Shown: positions 53,122 to 62,667, counted from the stretch's first letter. The stretch is 64,000 bases of DNA from JAFEDN01 sp963832945 (GCA_963832945.1 CAWHVV010000007.1:620001-684000); one strand, 5' to 3'. Numbers and translations are program-made. Notes: generated from the letters alone by a model not told the origin.

Positions 53122-55362
53122 TTAACCTGGAAATCCTGATCCCATTACTAATGTTACTGGAGGCACTGATTTTTCAATCCTCTCTTTGTCCGCCAGCGCT
53201 ACATCAAGGTTCTTAATCAATAAATTTTTCTTACCAACATCTTTCTCACTCCCAATCTGTTTCTTAAGCGTTTCTACTTTATGATTCAATTGCTTAATAT
53301 CCATAGGTTGATGCTTGGGTGGCTGCATAAAACTATGTGAATTTTGGGATACGCGTTCATTGCTTGCAGGTTTGCTGCGCATTTGTGAAGCTAAAGCCTG
53401 TCCATTAAGCATCGCTCTTTGGTTAATTTTTTCGTCCATTTTTTCCATCATTTTTTCCTCCCATTTTTTCATATTTAATTCACATCTATCTTCCATTTTT
53501 TTCATCTCCAAATGATGTGTTTCCTTAATTTTCTCAATTTCCTGCATAGCGCCCAACGACCCCTGTTTTGCCAATTCCGCCTCACGTTTAGCATCAGCCG
53601 ATTCTTCTTTAGCCAACCTGGCTTCCTTCTTGGCCTCAGCTGATTCTTCCTTGGCTAATTTAGCCTCTTCTTTAGCACCAGATGATGCTTCCTTGGATAA
53701 TTTTGCTTCCATTTTAGCCTCAATAGCACACCCTATCGAAATATTGTGGTTTTTAATTAATTCTGCTTTTTTCTTATCTGAATCATAAAAATAATAAACT
53801 GCTCCGCCAACAATTACAAAAGCCACTATCCCACCAGCAAAAATGCCCATTGTCCCGGTAGTTACTCCTATTTTAAGCATTATACTACCTATTAAGGAGG
53901 AACTTTGGACTCCGGTCCCAACAACCACACCTGTCTCAGCTCCGGTCATAGCTGCACCGGCCATAGAGCCTAAAACTGAAACACCTGTAGTGGAAGAAGC
54001 CGCTTGCGCCGCAGCGAAAATGGTAGCGATAGTAGCATCCGCTGCTGATGCGGCAGCAATGGCTGCTTCTGCAATTGGCGTCAAAGATGCTATTAATGCA
54101 GCAGTAGTAGAGCCAGCACTCCAGCCTAACAACCCGCCGAATAAAGTAGCGATTGTTACAAAAATACCGGCTTTCTTTTTTGAAATAGGTTCAAAATCAA
54201 CAACCTCTGGTAATTTTTTAAGTTCATCATCTTCACGCATAGGTATTCCTCCTTGAACATTATTCGGTTGTCTATCCTGGACATCATTAAAATTAATATC
54301 ATTTTTCTGATCGGGTATATCTATAATGATTTGATCAATGATTCCATCATCTTCTAATAACTTTAATCCAACGAAGCTATTGAATTCTGTAGTGTATTTT
54401 TCTTTTTCTTTTAATGCAAAATCAACCTGATCGTCTATAGAAATATTCTCTTTTATTGAAAATATCTCTTCCCCCCTGGCTTTTACATAACGAAGAGGCC
54501 GCTTTTCTTCCAGCTGTAAGGGATATTTTAACGTTTCAGCAGAGCATTTTCCGCCATCTCTCACAAAATATTCGTCCGGGTTACCTTTTACCACGACAGG
54601 TGAAGATAATAGTAAATCGGGTAAAGACCAGTTCTCCCCCTTAGTATTTTGCAACGTCTTTGATGTGAACCAACCAGAATACATGGAGTCCTTGTTATCT
54701 GAAGGAATAGCAAGATGAGCGGCTATGTGAATAATCTCCTCTGAATTTTGAAGAGCTAATAATTGACTTCGTTTTTCAGGAATGTCACGGGTAATGGCAG
54801 TAGCAAAAAAACTGGCTAATTGCTCATTACCTTTTTGGTCCGAAGGTAAATTTTGTATCAGGTGACCAAATCTATACAGTAATCTTTGCGCAATCTTCCG
54901 CATTAATTGCTCAATTTGAGGTCTACTGTCTTTGACGTTCTCAACCAGCGCCAAAAAACCTTTGGCCTTATCAGTAGCTTCATGCGCACTTTTTACCTGC
55001 CATAATGCACAAAGGGCAACAGGCAAAGAAGCCCCTAAAGCCATTTTTCCTGCATGTTCAGGATGACCTGCCAGGATACCTGCCAAATACCCCATTCCAC
55101 CCGCAACAGCAGATTTAGCCAGCACTTTTGTAGAATCTTTAATAAACTCTTTGAGAGAATCAGCCAGGCTCTCTTTTTGAGCATCAGGTGCTATTTTTTT
55201 CGCACCATCATAAATATTCATGAGTTGATTAGTTAGAAAATTTACAAAATCAGTCTCTCTGACTCGTGATTTTTTTTGTTCTTCAAATAGAGATGGAATT
55301 TTTCTAGAAATTTCTTCCAGTTTTTTTTTGAGAATTTCTAAATCAGCTGATGATTTGCTCAT
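53122..55362 (-). CDS. Large membrane protein with 11-residue repeat coiled coil
   Basis: 746 residues, start preceded by GGAG. The N-terminal half is helical with one hydrophobic hairpin (GGMGYLAGILAGHPEHAGKM, ~90-120). The middle (~395-540) is strongly hydrophobic and Ala/Gly-rich: GIFVTIATLFGGLLGWSAGS, AAIAAASAADATIATIFAAA, then GIFAGGIVAFVIVGGAVYYF. It is followed by tandem 11-residue repeats (AKEEAKLAKEESAEAKKEAR) forming a charged coiled coil and an acidic/Met-rich helix. It resembles pore- or envelope-spanning proteins with long Ala-rich helices, but I recognise no family. The neighbouring U-box protein has a similar glycine-rich membrane segment, so the two may work together. Confidence 0.8.
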   Translation of the reverse strand: MSKSSADLEILKKKLEEISRKIPSLFEEQKKSRVRETDFVNFLTNQLMNIYDGAKKIAPDAQKESLADSLKEFIKDSTKVLAKSAVAGGMGYLAGILAGHPEHAGKMALGASLPVALCALWQVKSAHEATDKAKGFLALVENVKDSRPQIEQLMRKIAQRLLYRFGHLIQNLPSDQKGNEQLASFFATAITRDIPEKRSQLLALQNSEEIIHIAAHLAIPSDNKDSMYSGWFTSKTLQNTKGENWSLPDLLLSSPVVVKGNPDEYFVRDGGKCSAETLKYPLQLEEKRPLRYVKARGEEIFSIKENISIDDQVDFALKEKEKYTTEFNSFVGLKLLEDDGIIDQIIIDIPDQKNDINFNDVQDRQPNNVQGGIPMREDDELKKLPEVVDFEPISKKKAGIFVTIATLFGGLLGWSAGSTTAALIASLTPIAEAAIAAASAADATIATIFAAAQAASSTTGVSVLGSMAGAAMTGAETGVVVGTGVQSSSLIGSIMLKIGVTTGTMGIFAGGIVAFVIVGGAVYYFYDSDKKKAELIKNHNISIGCAIEAKMEAKLSKEASSGAKEEAKLAKEESAEAKKEARLAKEESADAKREAELAKQGSLGAMQEIEKIKETHHLEMKKMEDRCELNMKKWEEKMMEKMDEKINQRAMLNGQALASQMRSKPASNERVSQNSHSFMQPPKHQPMDIKQLNHKVETLKKQIGSEKDVGKKNLLIKNLDVALADKERIEKSVPPVTLVMGSGFPG

Positions 55363-55510
55363 AAAATCGCTCCATTGATTAACTATGAGAAAAAATTTCC
55401 TGTTTCAGATTACCCATTCGTTACCAAGCAGTCAATATATTTTCGAATACATGTAGCGCCAATTCAAAAACAGATATAAAAGGGAAGCTGGCACTTGCTT
55501 TAGCGCTGCC

Positions 55511-58500
55511 CTAAAAGTGCAGCGCCATCGTTGGCTGTTTTGCAGTCTCTATTCCTTGTTTAATCCGTGATCTATAACTTACAAACCCCGTCTCCGTTTC
55601 GTTCATTTGAATCCTCTCCCTTAAACGAGGATCGTTTCCGATAACCATCGCACCCATGCCCACAAATGTCTTTAAGTTATCCCAACTCGAAGTATGATCG
55701 CCAGATGTCTGCTCATCAATTTTCTTTAAATGAAATGCCCGAATAAATGGATTAGGATCCATCTTTTGTAACAATGTATTCCACTCCCCAAAAGTCCGCG
55801 GGTCAAATTTCGGTATGATAAACACTTCTTTATAATGTTCCAGATTATGTTTTTCGCATTGCTGCCAGGTCATCGGTGCAACCCCACCCGCTTGTTTCAG
55901 CAAGGCATTGACGACATCAGGACTCATTCCCCACACCGCCGCGCCTAATGGATGCTCACTTTTAGCGTTGGCAATATCTGGTCTTGCTCCTCGTATGAGT
56001 AGTGCCGTAACGGTTTTTTCATCGCCTTGTTTACAGGCCGCAATCAGTTGATCTTGTAAAGCCAATTGCGCAGGGCTGGCTTTTGGTTTGGGTGGAGGCA
56101 TCAAGCGTGGTGTGGTAATTTGAGATACCGGCGACGTTGGTTTCGGTGGTTGAATTGGCGTCTCGTATTTCATATTTTCTTGGGCTAATTTAATTGGCTG
56201 CTTTGCAGTCTCTATTCCTTGTTTAATCTGTGTTCTGAAACCAACAAACATCTTCTCCGTCACAACTGCAATTGCTAACTCATGAAGTTCGAACTGCCTC
56301 GTAATGTGCAGTGCACGTCGCAAACTCGCAACGTAATTCACCCAACTCGCGGACTCTTTGTTATGCCACAGGTCATCAGCCATCTTTAAATGATAATCTC
56401 TTATAAATGGATTTGGATCTATCTTTTGTAATAATTGATACCATTCTCCATAAGTCTGCGGGGCAAATATCGTCACGATAAACACTTCATTATAAAATTT
56501 CTGATTATGTGTTTTGCATTCCTCCCAAGTCATCGATGCAACGTTATCCGCTTGTTTCAACAAGGCATTAACGACATCAGGACACATTCCCCAGACCGCC
56601 GCTCCTAATGGCTGCTCGTCTTTGGCGTTGGCCATATCTGGTTTTGCACCTTGATTAAGTAATACCTTGACCCCTTTTTCATCCCCCTGTTTGCAAGCCG
56701 CAATCAATTGATCTTGCAAAGCTAGTTGCTCAAGGCTACCCTTGGGCTTTAGTTCAGATATGAACCTCTTCCCCTTAGTTTGCGACATCGTCGGGAGTGG
56801 AGGTGCTGATTTCGGTGGTTGAACCGGTGTCGTCTCGTATTTCAACTCTTTCGGAGTGCGCTTTAATTCTGTTAATTCCGCTTGATGTTGCTGTTTTATT
56901 CGCTCAATTTCGGTCTGTTTTTCTGTTGCTAATCGCCGTTTTTCTTCTGCAGCAACTTTTTTTTGAATTTCTAATTCCTGTTTCTGTTTTTCCTGGTTTA
57001 ATTGGAGTTGTTCCATTTGCTTTTGCAGCGCCAACTGTTCAGCCTGGTATTGCTGCTGGAGCCTGGCAATTTCCGCCTGTTTTTTTATTTCGACTTCACG
57101 CCATCTTTCTGTTTGTTTTTGTTCGATATCCTGAAGTTTTTTTTGCCATCGTACATTCCATTTTTCCTCTCGCTCCATCTGGGTTTTTTTAAGAGTTTCC
57201 ACTATTGCTTGAGTTTCAGGCGATAGAGGATTGGCCTTTACCAGGATAGCTAATTCTTTTTGAATTTCCGCAATTTGAATACGATCTTCCGGCTTGAACG
57301 CCCAGCATTTTTTAATCAATTCAGCTAATTTTGGCGGACAGTTATCGGGAATTTTATTGGTTATACCGCTTGAAACCCACCCAGGTATAAAGTAAGGGCT
57401 TGATGCGTTTTTGAATGGTATCTCACGGGTTACCAATTCCCAAAGTGTTACACCATAGCTGTAAATATCAGAAGCTGCGGAAGAGTGACCGTCAGGATTG
57501 TGCAACTCCGGCGCCATCCATGCCAGTGTTCCTGCGCTATTGGTGGTTGTTTTGGTTGTCGTGGTGCGCACGCTGTTCTTGACTGTAGATAAGCCAAAGT
57601 CACTGAGTTTCGCTCGCAAACGCCCTTCTAAAATATAGAGCAACACGTTATGGCTTCTCAGGTCTCGATGTAAAATATGCTGGCGATGTAGCAAGTCTAT
57701 GCCATCGGCAATATCCGCAGCTAACTGATAGCGCAAATCCCACGGTAATTCTGTTTGGTGCTGCAATAAAGCAAATAATGTGCCGTTTGGCACATATTCC
57801 ATGACCAAGGCGAAATCAGGTTTATTTACCGCTAATCCGAATAGCCGTACTGTGTAATGCGGTTCTTTCGAGACTTTTGCCAAGTGCGCCATTATACCCA
57901 CTTCACGGTATAAATCTTTTTCGGCTTCGGCAGTTAGCGTACCCGTGAGTTCTTTTATCGCCACGATTTGATTTGCTTGCTGCCCTTGCCATTGACCTCG
58001 GTATACTTCACCGTAACTCCCGCTACCAATTTTATCGGCTTTTTTATCGTACTCTAATGTCTGGAACGGAATTTGCAGCACTGGCGTCAACTGGATAACT
58101 GGGCGGCTTTGACCTTGTTTATTATCATCCGACTGGAGTTGGCGAAGTTTTAATTTCGCCATCAAAGATTGCTGATGTTGCTTATAGCCTTTTAAACACA
58201 CCTGCCGGTATTTCGGATAATCATCGTGGCGATTCAGTCCCAGTAAGCAGGGAAGAACACCCAGGGGTTCGTACTGTGTGAGTTCTTGAATATAATTTTG
58301 CCATTGACCTTGTTCCAGCGAATACCAGGAGCGGCAGTCGCGAATGAGATACTTGCCGACGGTAGGAAAGGTTGTGCCGTAGTCGCCTTCCAGCATCAGC
58401 GGCAAGAGAAAATCAGCGCTTTTTTTACCTTCATCCAGAGTAAATTCAAGTTCTTTGCGGACATTGGTTTTACTGCCTGGCTGAGTCCGTTCGGCGTAGC

Positions 58501-58903
58501 GATTCGTACCGATCAGTAATACGTATTGACTTTTTTGAATGCCATTGCGCATTTGTTCATCGAGGTCTCCTGTCATTTTCTGGAGATCAAGCCAAGGTAT
58601 CAAGCCTGCCGCTGTTAAGTCAGCGGCTAATTGTTTGAGAAACGTATGCAGGTGAATCAGTTTCGGTGTTCCGTCGGCTTCCCAGGCATAACTGAGAAAG
58701 ACCTGCGGTTTTGTGATGACTGAACGTTGGGTATCGCCTAAGGTGGTGGGCAAATATAGTGCGGCCTGATCTTTCATCATTTTTTTAATAGTATCCAGAA
58801 AGTCTGTTAATAAAGCTTGCCGCTCTTTGATTTCAGCTTGCTGCGCTTGCAGACGCAATTTGATGAGTTCGGGTGAGTCGGTCGTAGTTTGTGGTTTGCT
58901 CAT
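55511..58903 (-). CDS. TIR-protein kinase-coiled coil-ankyrin fusion protein
   Basis: 1130 residues; AAGGAAG precedes the start. Order: TIR domain at ~65-225 (KPQVFLSYAWEADGTPKLI; putative NADase Glu151 in RKELEFTLDE). A protein kinase follows at ~287-560: glycine loop IGSGSYGEVYRG, Lys317 in VAIKEL, HRDLRSHN with Asp414, DFGLS with Asp435, APE in AWMAPELHN. It looks catalytically competent and of the tyrosine-kinase-like group. A Gln/Glu-rich coiled coil covers ~570-690. Then come two copies of an ankyrin-type module (QLIAACKQGDEKGVKVLLNQ ... GAAVWGMCPDVVNALLKQ), each followed by MTW(E/Q)xC..HN and FIR(D/A)xHLKK blocks. The gene is complete. TIR plus kinase plus ankyrin in one chain suggests an effector or an intracellular signalling/defence protein. 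Confidence 0.92.
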   Translation of the reverse strand: MSKPQTTTDSPELIKLRLQAQQAEIKERQALLTDFLDTIKKMMKDQAALYLPTTLGDTQRSVITKPQVFLSYAWEADGTPKLIHLHTFLKQLAADLTAAGLIPWLDLQKMTGDLDEQMRNGIQKSQYVLLIGTNRYAERTQPGSKTNVRKELEFTLDEGKKSADFLLPLMLEGDYGTTFPTVGKYLIRDCRSWYSLEQGQWQNYIQELTQYEPLGVLPCLLGLNRHDDYPKYRQVCLKGYKQHQQSLMAKLKLRQLQSDDNKQGQSRPVIQLTPVLQIPFQTLEYDKKADKIGSGSYGEVYRGQWQGQQANQIVAIKELTGTLTAEAEKDLYREVGIMAHLAKVSKEPHYTVRLFGLAVNKPDFALVMEYVPNGTLFALLQHQTELPWDLRYQLAADIADGIDLLHRQHILHRDLRSHNVLLYILEGRLRAKLSDFGLSTVKNSVRTTTTKTTTNSAGTLAWMAPELHNPDGHSSAASDIYSYGVTLWELVTREIPFKNASSPYFIPGWVSSGITNKIPDNCPPKLAELIKKCWAFKPEDRIQIAEIQKELAILVKANPLSPETQAIVETLKKTQMEREEKWNVRWQKKLQDIEQKQTERWREVEIKKQAEIARLQQQYQAEQLALQKQMEQLQLNQEKQKQELEIQKKVAAEEKRRLATEKQTEIERIKQQHQAELTELKRTPKELKYETTPVQPPKSAPPLPTMSQTKGKRFISELKPKGSLEQLALQDQLIAACKQGDEKGVKVLLNQGAKPDMANAKDEQPLGAAVWGMCPDVVNALLKQADNVASMTWEECKTHNQKFYNEVFIVTIFAPQTYGEWYQLLQKIDPNPFIRDYHLKMADDLWHNKESASWVNYVASLRRALHITRQFELHELAIAVVTEKMFVGFRTQIKQGIETAKQPIKLAQENMKYETPIQPPKPTSPVSQITTPRLMPPPKPKASPAQLALQDQLIAACKQGDEKTVTALLIRGARPDIANAKSEHPLGAAVWGMSPDVVNALLKQAGGVAPMTWQQCEKHNLEHYKEVFIIPKFDPRTFGEWNTLLQKMDPNPFIRAFHLKKIDEQTSGDHTSSWDNLKTFVGMGAMVIGNDPRLRERIQMNETETGFVSYRSRIKQGIETAKQPTMALHF

Positions 58904-59099
58904 AATGTCGCTTCCTTGATAAAGTGTTATTGCCTAACGGACTCCAGGTATTATTACCCTGTGGAGACAGTCGTCAACTCAGCAGTGGGTGGAGGCTTTA
59001 CGGTCATACTCATTCCTGAAAACGTTAAAATTTATTTTTACCTCCCTCCCACGGATATGCGAAAATTCATCGATACGCTGTGTATCCTGATCGCGGATG

Positions 59100-59312
59100 T
59101 TCTGTGATCTATAACTTACAAACCCCTCTTCAGTGACACTCCTGCACCAATCTTCCCTCCCACCGATCCAACCCCAACCAGTTAGCCCATAATCCTCACA
59201 CCTCCTCACTATCAAACGTTTCAAATTATCTCAACTCGAAGTAACTTTATCATGCCACTGCTCATCCGCTTTCTTTAAATGATATGCTCGAATAAATGGA
59301 TTCGGACGGAAG
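59100..59312 (-). pseudogene. Remnant of a further ankyrin-module copy
   Basis: About 210 bp resemble the 3' end of the kinase-ankyrin gene. TGTGATCTATAACTTACAAA (59111 region) matches 55567-55590, coding for the VSYRS end. CAACTCGAAGT and TTTCTTTAAATG (59230-59280) match 55685-55730, coding for HLKK and SSWDNLK. Frames are broken. It lies just upstream of the gene, so a tandem paralogue once stood here. 58904-59099 and 59313-59373 show nothing else. Confidence 0.75.
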
Positions 59313-59373
59313 GGAAACGGGTAGTCTGTCGCCGCCGCCCAAGGGTTGCTGTTTTTTCTATGTACATTGAAAT

Positions 59374-59619
59374 TTACAATTTAGTTTTGATTCCACAGGC
59401 ACGCAGTATACACCACTTGCTAACAGCCTCCAAAATCGCGAACAATCCTATACCGACTAAAAGTAAACCAACCCACTCCACTTGGCTGTAGATAATGACG
59501 CCAGCAATCAAACACAATGCGCCAATGACTGCGCGGGAAACTCGACCTCTATAGTCAATATTGTATTGGAAGAAATTTTTCATATGCAAACCGTGACGCC
59601 AAAATTGATAAAAATCCAA
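59374..59619 (-). CDS. DUF2892 small membrane protein
   Basis: 81 residues, or 69 from the internal ATG at 59583 (MKNFFQYNIDYRGRVSRAVI), which matches the usual start of the family. Two transmembrane helices (AVIGALCLIAGVIIYSQV and GLLLVGIGLFAILEAV) and the family end WCILRACGIKTKL. Related to the C-terminal membrane part of YgaP; function not established. A frequently mobile, monocistronic gene. Confidence 0.85.
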   Translation of the reverse strand: MDFYQFWRHGLHMKNFFQYNIDYRGRVSRAVIGALCLIAGVIIYSQVEWVGLLLVGIGLFAILEAVSKWCILRACGIKTKL

Positions 59620-59636
59620 AATCCATAATGCAACCT

Positions 59637-59972
59637 TTAATCTTGTTTTTTTCTCAATGCGTTTAAAGCAGCCTTCACTTTGAGCAAAACCTTGGCGCTC
59701 ACCAAATCCTGATGTTCAATTCTACTAATGTAGGCTTGAGTAACATTCATAGCATCAGCAAGCTCCTTTTGAGTGATTTTGGCTTGAATCCGAGCTAAAG
59801 CAACAGGATTATCTACGTAATCTTCAAGTTGAAATGGTTCATATTCCTCTGATGGCGCATGGGCCACTAATTCTTTCTCGATAGAACGACGCAAAACTTG
59901 GTAAACGGAAAACGGCAGCAACACATATTCTGGTTTCCCATTAACGGATTTTATAATTTGTAAGTTACTCAT
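59637..59972 (-). CDS. XRE-type antitoxin of a RelE-like pair
   Basis: 111 residues. The N-terminal stretch VNGKPEYVLLPFSVYQVLRR is like that of RelE-associated antitoxins. The C-terminal helix-turn-helix is of the XRE class: ARIQAKITQKELADAMNVTQ then AYISRIEHQ. Its ATG overlaps the stop of the upstream frame (ATGA), whose last 30 residues look like the end of a RelE toxin. It would neutralise the toxin and repress the promoter; the toxin is apparently no longer complete. Confidence 0.85.
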   Translation of the reverse strand: MSNLQIIKSVNGKPEYVLLPFSVYQVLRRSIEKELVAHAPSEEYEPFQLEDYVDNPVALARIQAKITQKELADAMNVTQAYISRIEHQDLVSAKVLLKVKAALNALRKKQD

Positions 59973-61163
59973 TTGTACGCGTCTCCTCTGGTTTTCAAAG
60001 TTTCAATTGCTATGATTTTCACGTTTTCTTGCCTATCGAATATTATTCTCCATTGCCCTACTTTGGTAAGCTCTTCCGCGATTTTTTCAGCATCGGGTAA
60101 AATAGTTTTATATTCTGAAGCAAGTACTTTGTTGGGCAATCCATCCAGTGCATATCGAGCTACCGCATTGTCTTTTTGCGTACACAGTATAAGCCCTACT
60201 GGTGGATTTTCTCCTTCACGCACCCAGTGTTCCTTGGCGTAGTTCAAATAGAGATGCATCTGTCCGGCATCTGCATGAGTAAATTTACCTAATTTTAAGT
60301 CCAGAATAATTAATGCCCTCAAGCGTCTGTGAAAAAATAATAAATCTACCCGATACCATTCGTCACCAATTCTTAACCGGCGTTGACGACCAATAAAAGC
60401 AAAGTCGTCCCCAAGCTCAAGCAAAAAATCTTCAAGTCTATTAATTAAAGCCTCTTCCAAATCATTTTCTGAATATTCATCTTTCAAATTGAGAAATTCT
60501 AATACAAAAGGATCTTTAATTGCCTCTTCCGATGTTTCCGCATCATAAGACAAAGCGCCGCCACCTTTTTTTAGCATAGCCACCTTATTATTTGATAATG
60601 CGGTACGTTCATAAAAAAGAGAGTTAATTTGTCTATCCAACTGGCGCACAGACCAACCACCGCGTATCGCCTCTTTCTCATAAAAAGTTCTAGCAGAGAC
60701 ATCCTTAACTGATAACAGTCTTATGTAAGCCGACCACGGTAATGAGAAACAATTAACTAGTACCGCTGCATCTGCTTTATTCAATTCTCCAGACACCGTC
60801 TGGAGAATCTTTTGATCCGACCAGGCCAAATAAAAGGCACGCATATTCCACAGGTTGGTTTTGGCAAAACCGCGCTTGTACTGTTTGGTGAGGTCTTCTG
60901 CCAATTTTTCGATCAACATCTTTCCATATTCTGCCCGCTCAGTGCCACCCTGCTCAAAATTAACAATGCGCCTCCCTTTCCCAATAAGTCGCAGTCATGA
61001 CGGCATTAACAGAAGTGGCCACTGTTTTATGGGCAGCTTCGAGTAATTCAATAATCCCAGAATGAATAGATGCATCGCCCGAAACTTCTGAGGAAGATCG
61101 CTTTTTCGTGGGAAGACTACCAGGCTTTTTTACCTTTTTAATCATTCTCATATTCAAAACCAA
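59969..61163 (-). pseudogene. DUF1016 (YhcG-like) nuclease gene, frameshifted and fused to a RelE end
   Basis: N-terminal part from 61163: IIELLEAAHKTVATSVNAVM then ATYWE, which ends at a stop near 60960. The family's next block continues in another frame (RRIVNFEQGGTERAEYGKML), so about two bases are missing near 60965-60975. The rest is normal: DLTKQYKRGFAKTNLWNMRA, WSAYIRLLSVKD, and the PD-(D/E)XK-like core GDEWYRVDLLFFHRRLRALI with LDLKLGKFTHADAGQM. After EYKTILPDAEKIAEELT the sequence turns into KVGQWRIIFDRQENVKIIAI and ends RGDAYK, which resembles the C-terminus of RelE/HigB toxins rather than DUF1016. A 316-residue product from the ATG at 60919 may still be made. Confidence 0.78.
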
Positions 61164-61259
61164 ATACCAACAATAAGCAATATCGGTATGGTCAAATATG
61201 ATACTTCTACAATCTTTTTTTGGAAACCATTTATCAACTGAAAGAAAATTTAGAACAGG

Positions 61260-61484
61260 CTAAATAGACTTGATAATTTTAAATCTGAACCCATCTACCA
61301 TATCTCCCCTGTTTTCTTTAAGAGACATTGCCAGTGCTTTTTGCAATTGTTCATCTTCAATTTCAAAGGTTCCGTTTTTTAATTCTTCATTGATATTATT
61401 TATTGGAATGCACCCTAACCAAAGCAGCGCCATTACATTTAATGGCGTCACAGTTCCTACCGGAAGCACCCATGCCACTTGCAT
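61260..61484 (-). CDS. UIM-containing tail, in frame after a UAG
   Basis: 74 codons from the first ATG, but in the same frame as the gene at 61506-62486 with only a UAG and seven codons (LKVQIPN) between. There is no ribosome binding site at the ATG. Near the end, EDEQLQKALAMSLKE fits the ubiquitin-interacting motif exactly (acidic cluster, Leu, Ala, Ser, acidic). It is either the C-terminal end of the upstream protein after a nonsense mutation or UAG readthrough, or a separate short gene. UIMs are eukaryotic ubiquitin-binding helices. Confidence 0.5.
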   Translation of the reverse strand: MQVAWVLPVGTVTPLNVMALLWLGCIPINNINEELKNGTFEIEDEQLQKALAMSLKENRGDMVDGFRFKIIKSI

Positions 61485-61505
61485 ATTAGGAATTTGTACT
61501 TTCAG

Positions 61506-62486
61506 CTAACAAAGACCTGAAGCGCATTGTGATTCCGCGGATTGTAGCTGTCGTTCATAAATATTTCTAATAGATAAATCCAGTTCATTTAAATGAGAAT
61601 ATGCCAATCGTAAATCTGAATTATCCAGGATTTTATTTTTTTCTATATTCACGGCAATATACACAATCAAATCCACTAGATCTTCAAAAAGTTGCTCGTT
61701 AAGCTCTCCCTGATAAGTCATAACCATTGAATGTATATATTCATCTACAATTTTCGGAATTTCAACCCGTTTCGTTTCTAGCTCGGTCACTTCCGAGCTG
61801 AATCTAATTCGATTTTTGCTTGTGGTGAAAAAATTCCTGGAAAGGTCATTAATTTTTTTCGACACGCCTTGTAAAGGATAAATCGCCTGAGCGGCCTGAT
61901 ATAAATCCATAACAACAGTAGATTTAGTACAATTTTTTTGGGAGGCCATAAAAAATTTGACCGAACGTCTCCTTTCCATCAGAGTGGCGACCTGCGTGCT
62001 AAACATATCGACTTCTCCACTCTGCAGTTGAGGAAGAATTGAAGCGGTTGGCTTTAGGTAGGTCCTGTTACCTTTAGAATTAGAGTTGATAATTTTTTTA
62101 TAATGAAAATCACCCATCATGACTAATAAATGTGAAAAATAACTTCTCTGATCTTTCTTATCCTTTCTAATAGAAAAAATACTCTCAAGACTTTCCTGAA
62201 GAATTGTGAATATTTCATCATTTTTTTGTTCTTTCTGAAAAACTTCTTTTTTTTCCTGCATAACTTTGAATAGATTTTTTTTGCTCTTTATAATACTACT
62301 TGTACGTCTTGTCGGCATAGGACAAAGCTGTGGGGATCTGGGACTATGAATTTCTGAATCTGATCCGGCAAATTCAATTCGACCATCATCGAAAAAAAAT
62401 CTTACTTTTTTTGTATTTTTCAATTGCAGTGACGGCCTGTGTAAAGCTCCTTTGGCAGAAAAAGATTCTCTTTCTTTTTGTTCCAC
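61506..62486 (-). CDS. Hypothetical helical protein upstream of the UIM tail
   Basis: 326 residues; I recognise no family. The N-terminal ~100 residues are basic and Ser-rich (SAKGALHRPSLQLKNTKKVR, SPRSPQLCPMPTRRTSSIIK), as in effectors with a disordered leader. The rest is helical: LFKVMQEKKEVFQKEQKNDE, KPTASILPQLQSGEVDMFST, DEYIHSMVMTYQGELNEQLF. It ends ASGLC-UAG, and the frame then continues into the UIM segment. No signal peptide or transmembrane helix. Confidence 0.65.
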   Translation of the reverse strand: MEQKERESFSAKGALHRPSLQLKNTKKVRFFFDDGRIEFAGSDSEIHSPRSPQLCPMPTRRTSSIIKSKKNLFKVMQEKKEVFQKEQKNDEIFTILQESLESIFSIRKDKKDQRSYFSHLLVMMGDFHYKKIINSNSKGNRTYLKPTASILPQLQSGEVDMFSTQVATLMERRRSVKFFMASQKNCTKSTVVMDLYQAAQAIYPLQGVSKKINDLSRNFFTTSKNRIRFSSEVTELETKRVEIPKIVDEYIHSMVMTYQGELNEQLFEDLVDLIVYIAVNIEKNKILDNSDLRLAYSHLNELDLSIRNIYERQLQSAESQCASGLC

Positions 62487-62667
62487 ATGTTTTCATAATA
62501 GAATCCTCAATAAACTACAGATTTTTAACCTAAAAGATACAACGCAAATTATTTTTAATTTGGGAAAAAAGTATAGGTATTGATTATTAAGGATTTCTTA
62601 ATTACAAAAATAAAAAAAATTTGGGATGGGATATTAACCATTCGAAAACTCAGGCGAGAGACTATAG

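Noticed and set aside
53843..54256. 137-codon plus-strand frame inside the large membrane protein gene
   Set aside because: It is the antisense of the Ala/Gly-rich membrane region, has no ribosome binding site and mirrors the composition of the real gene.
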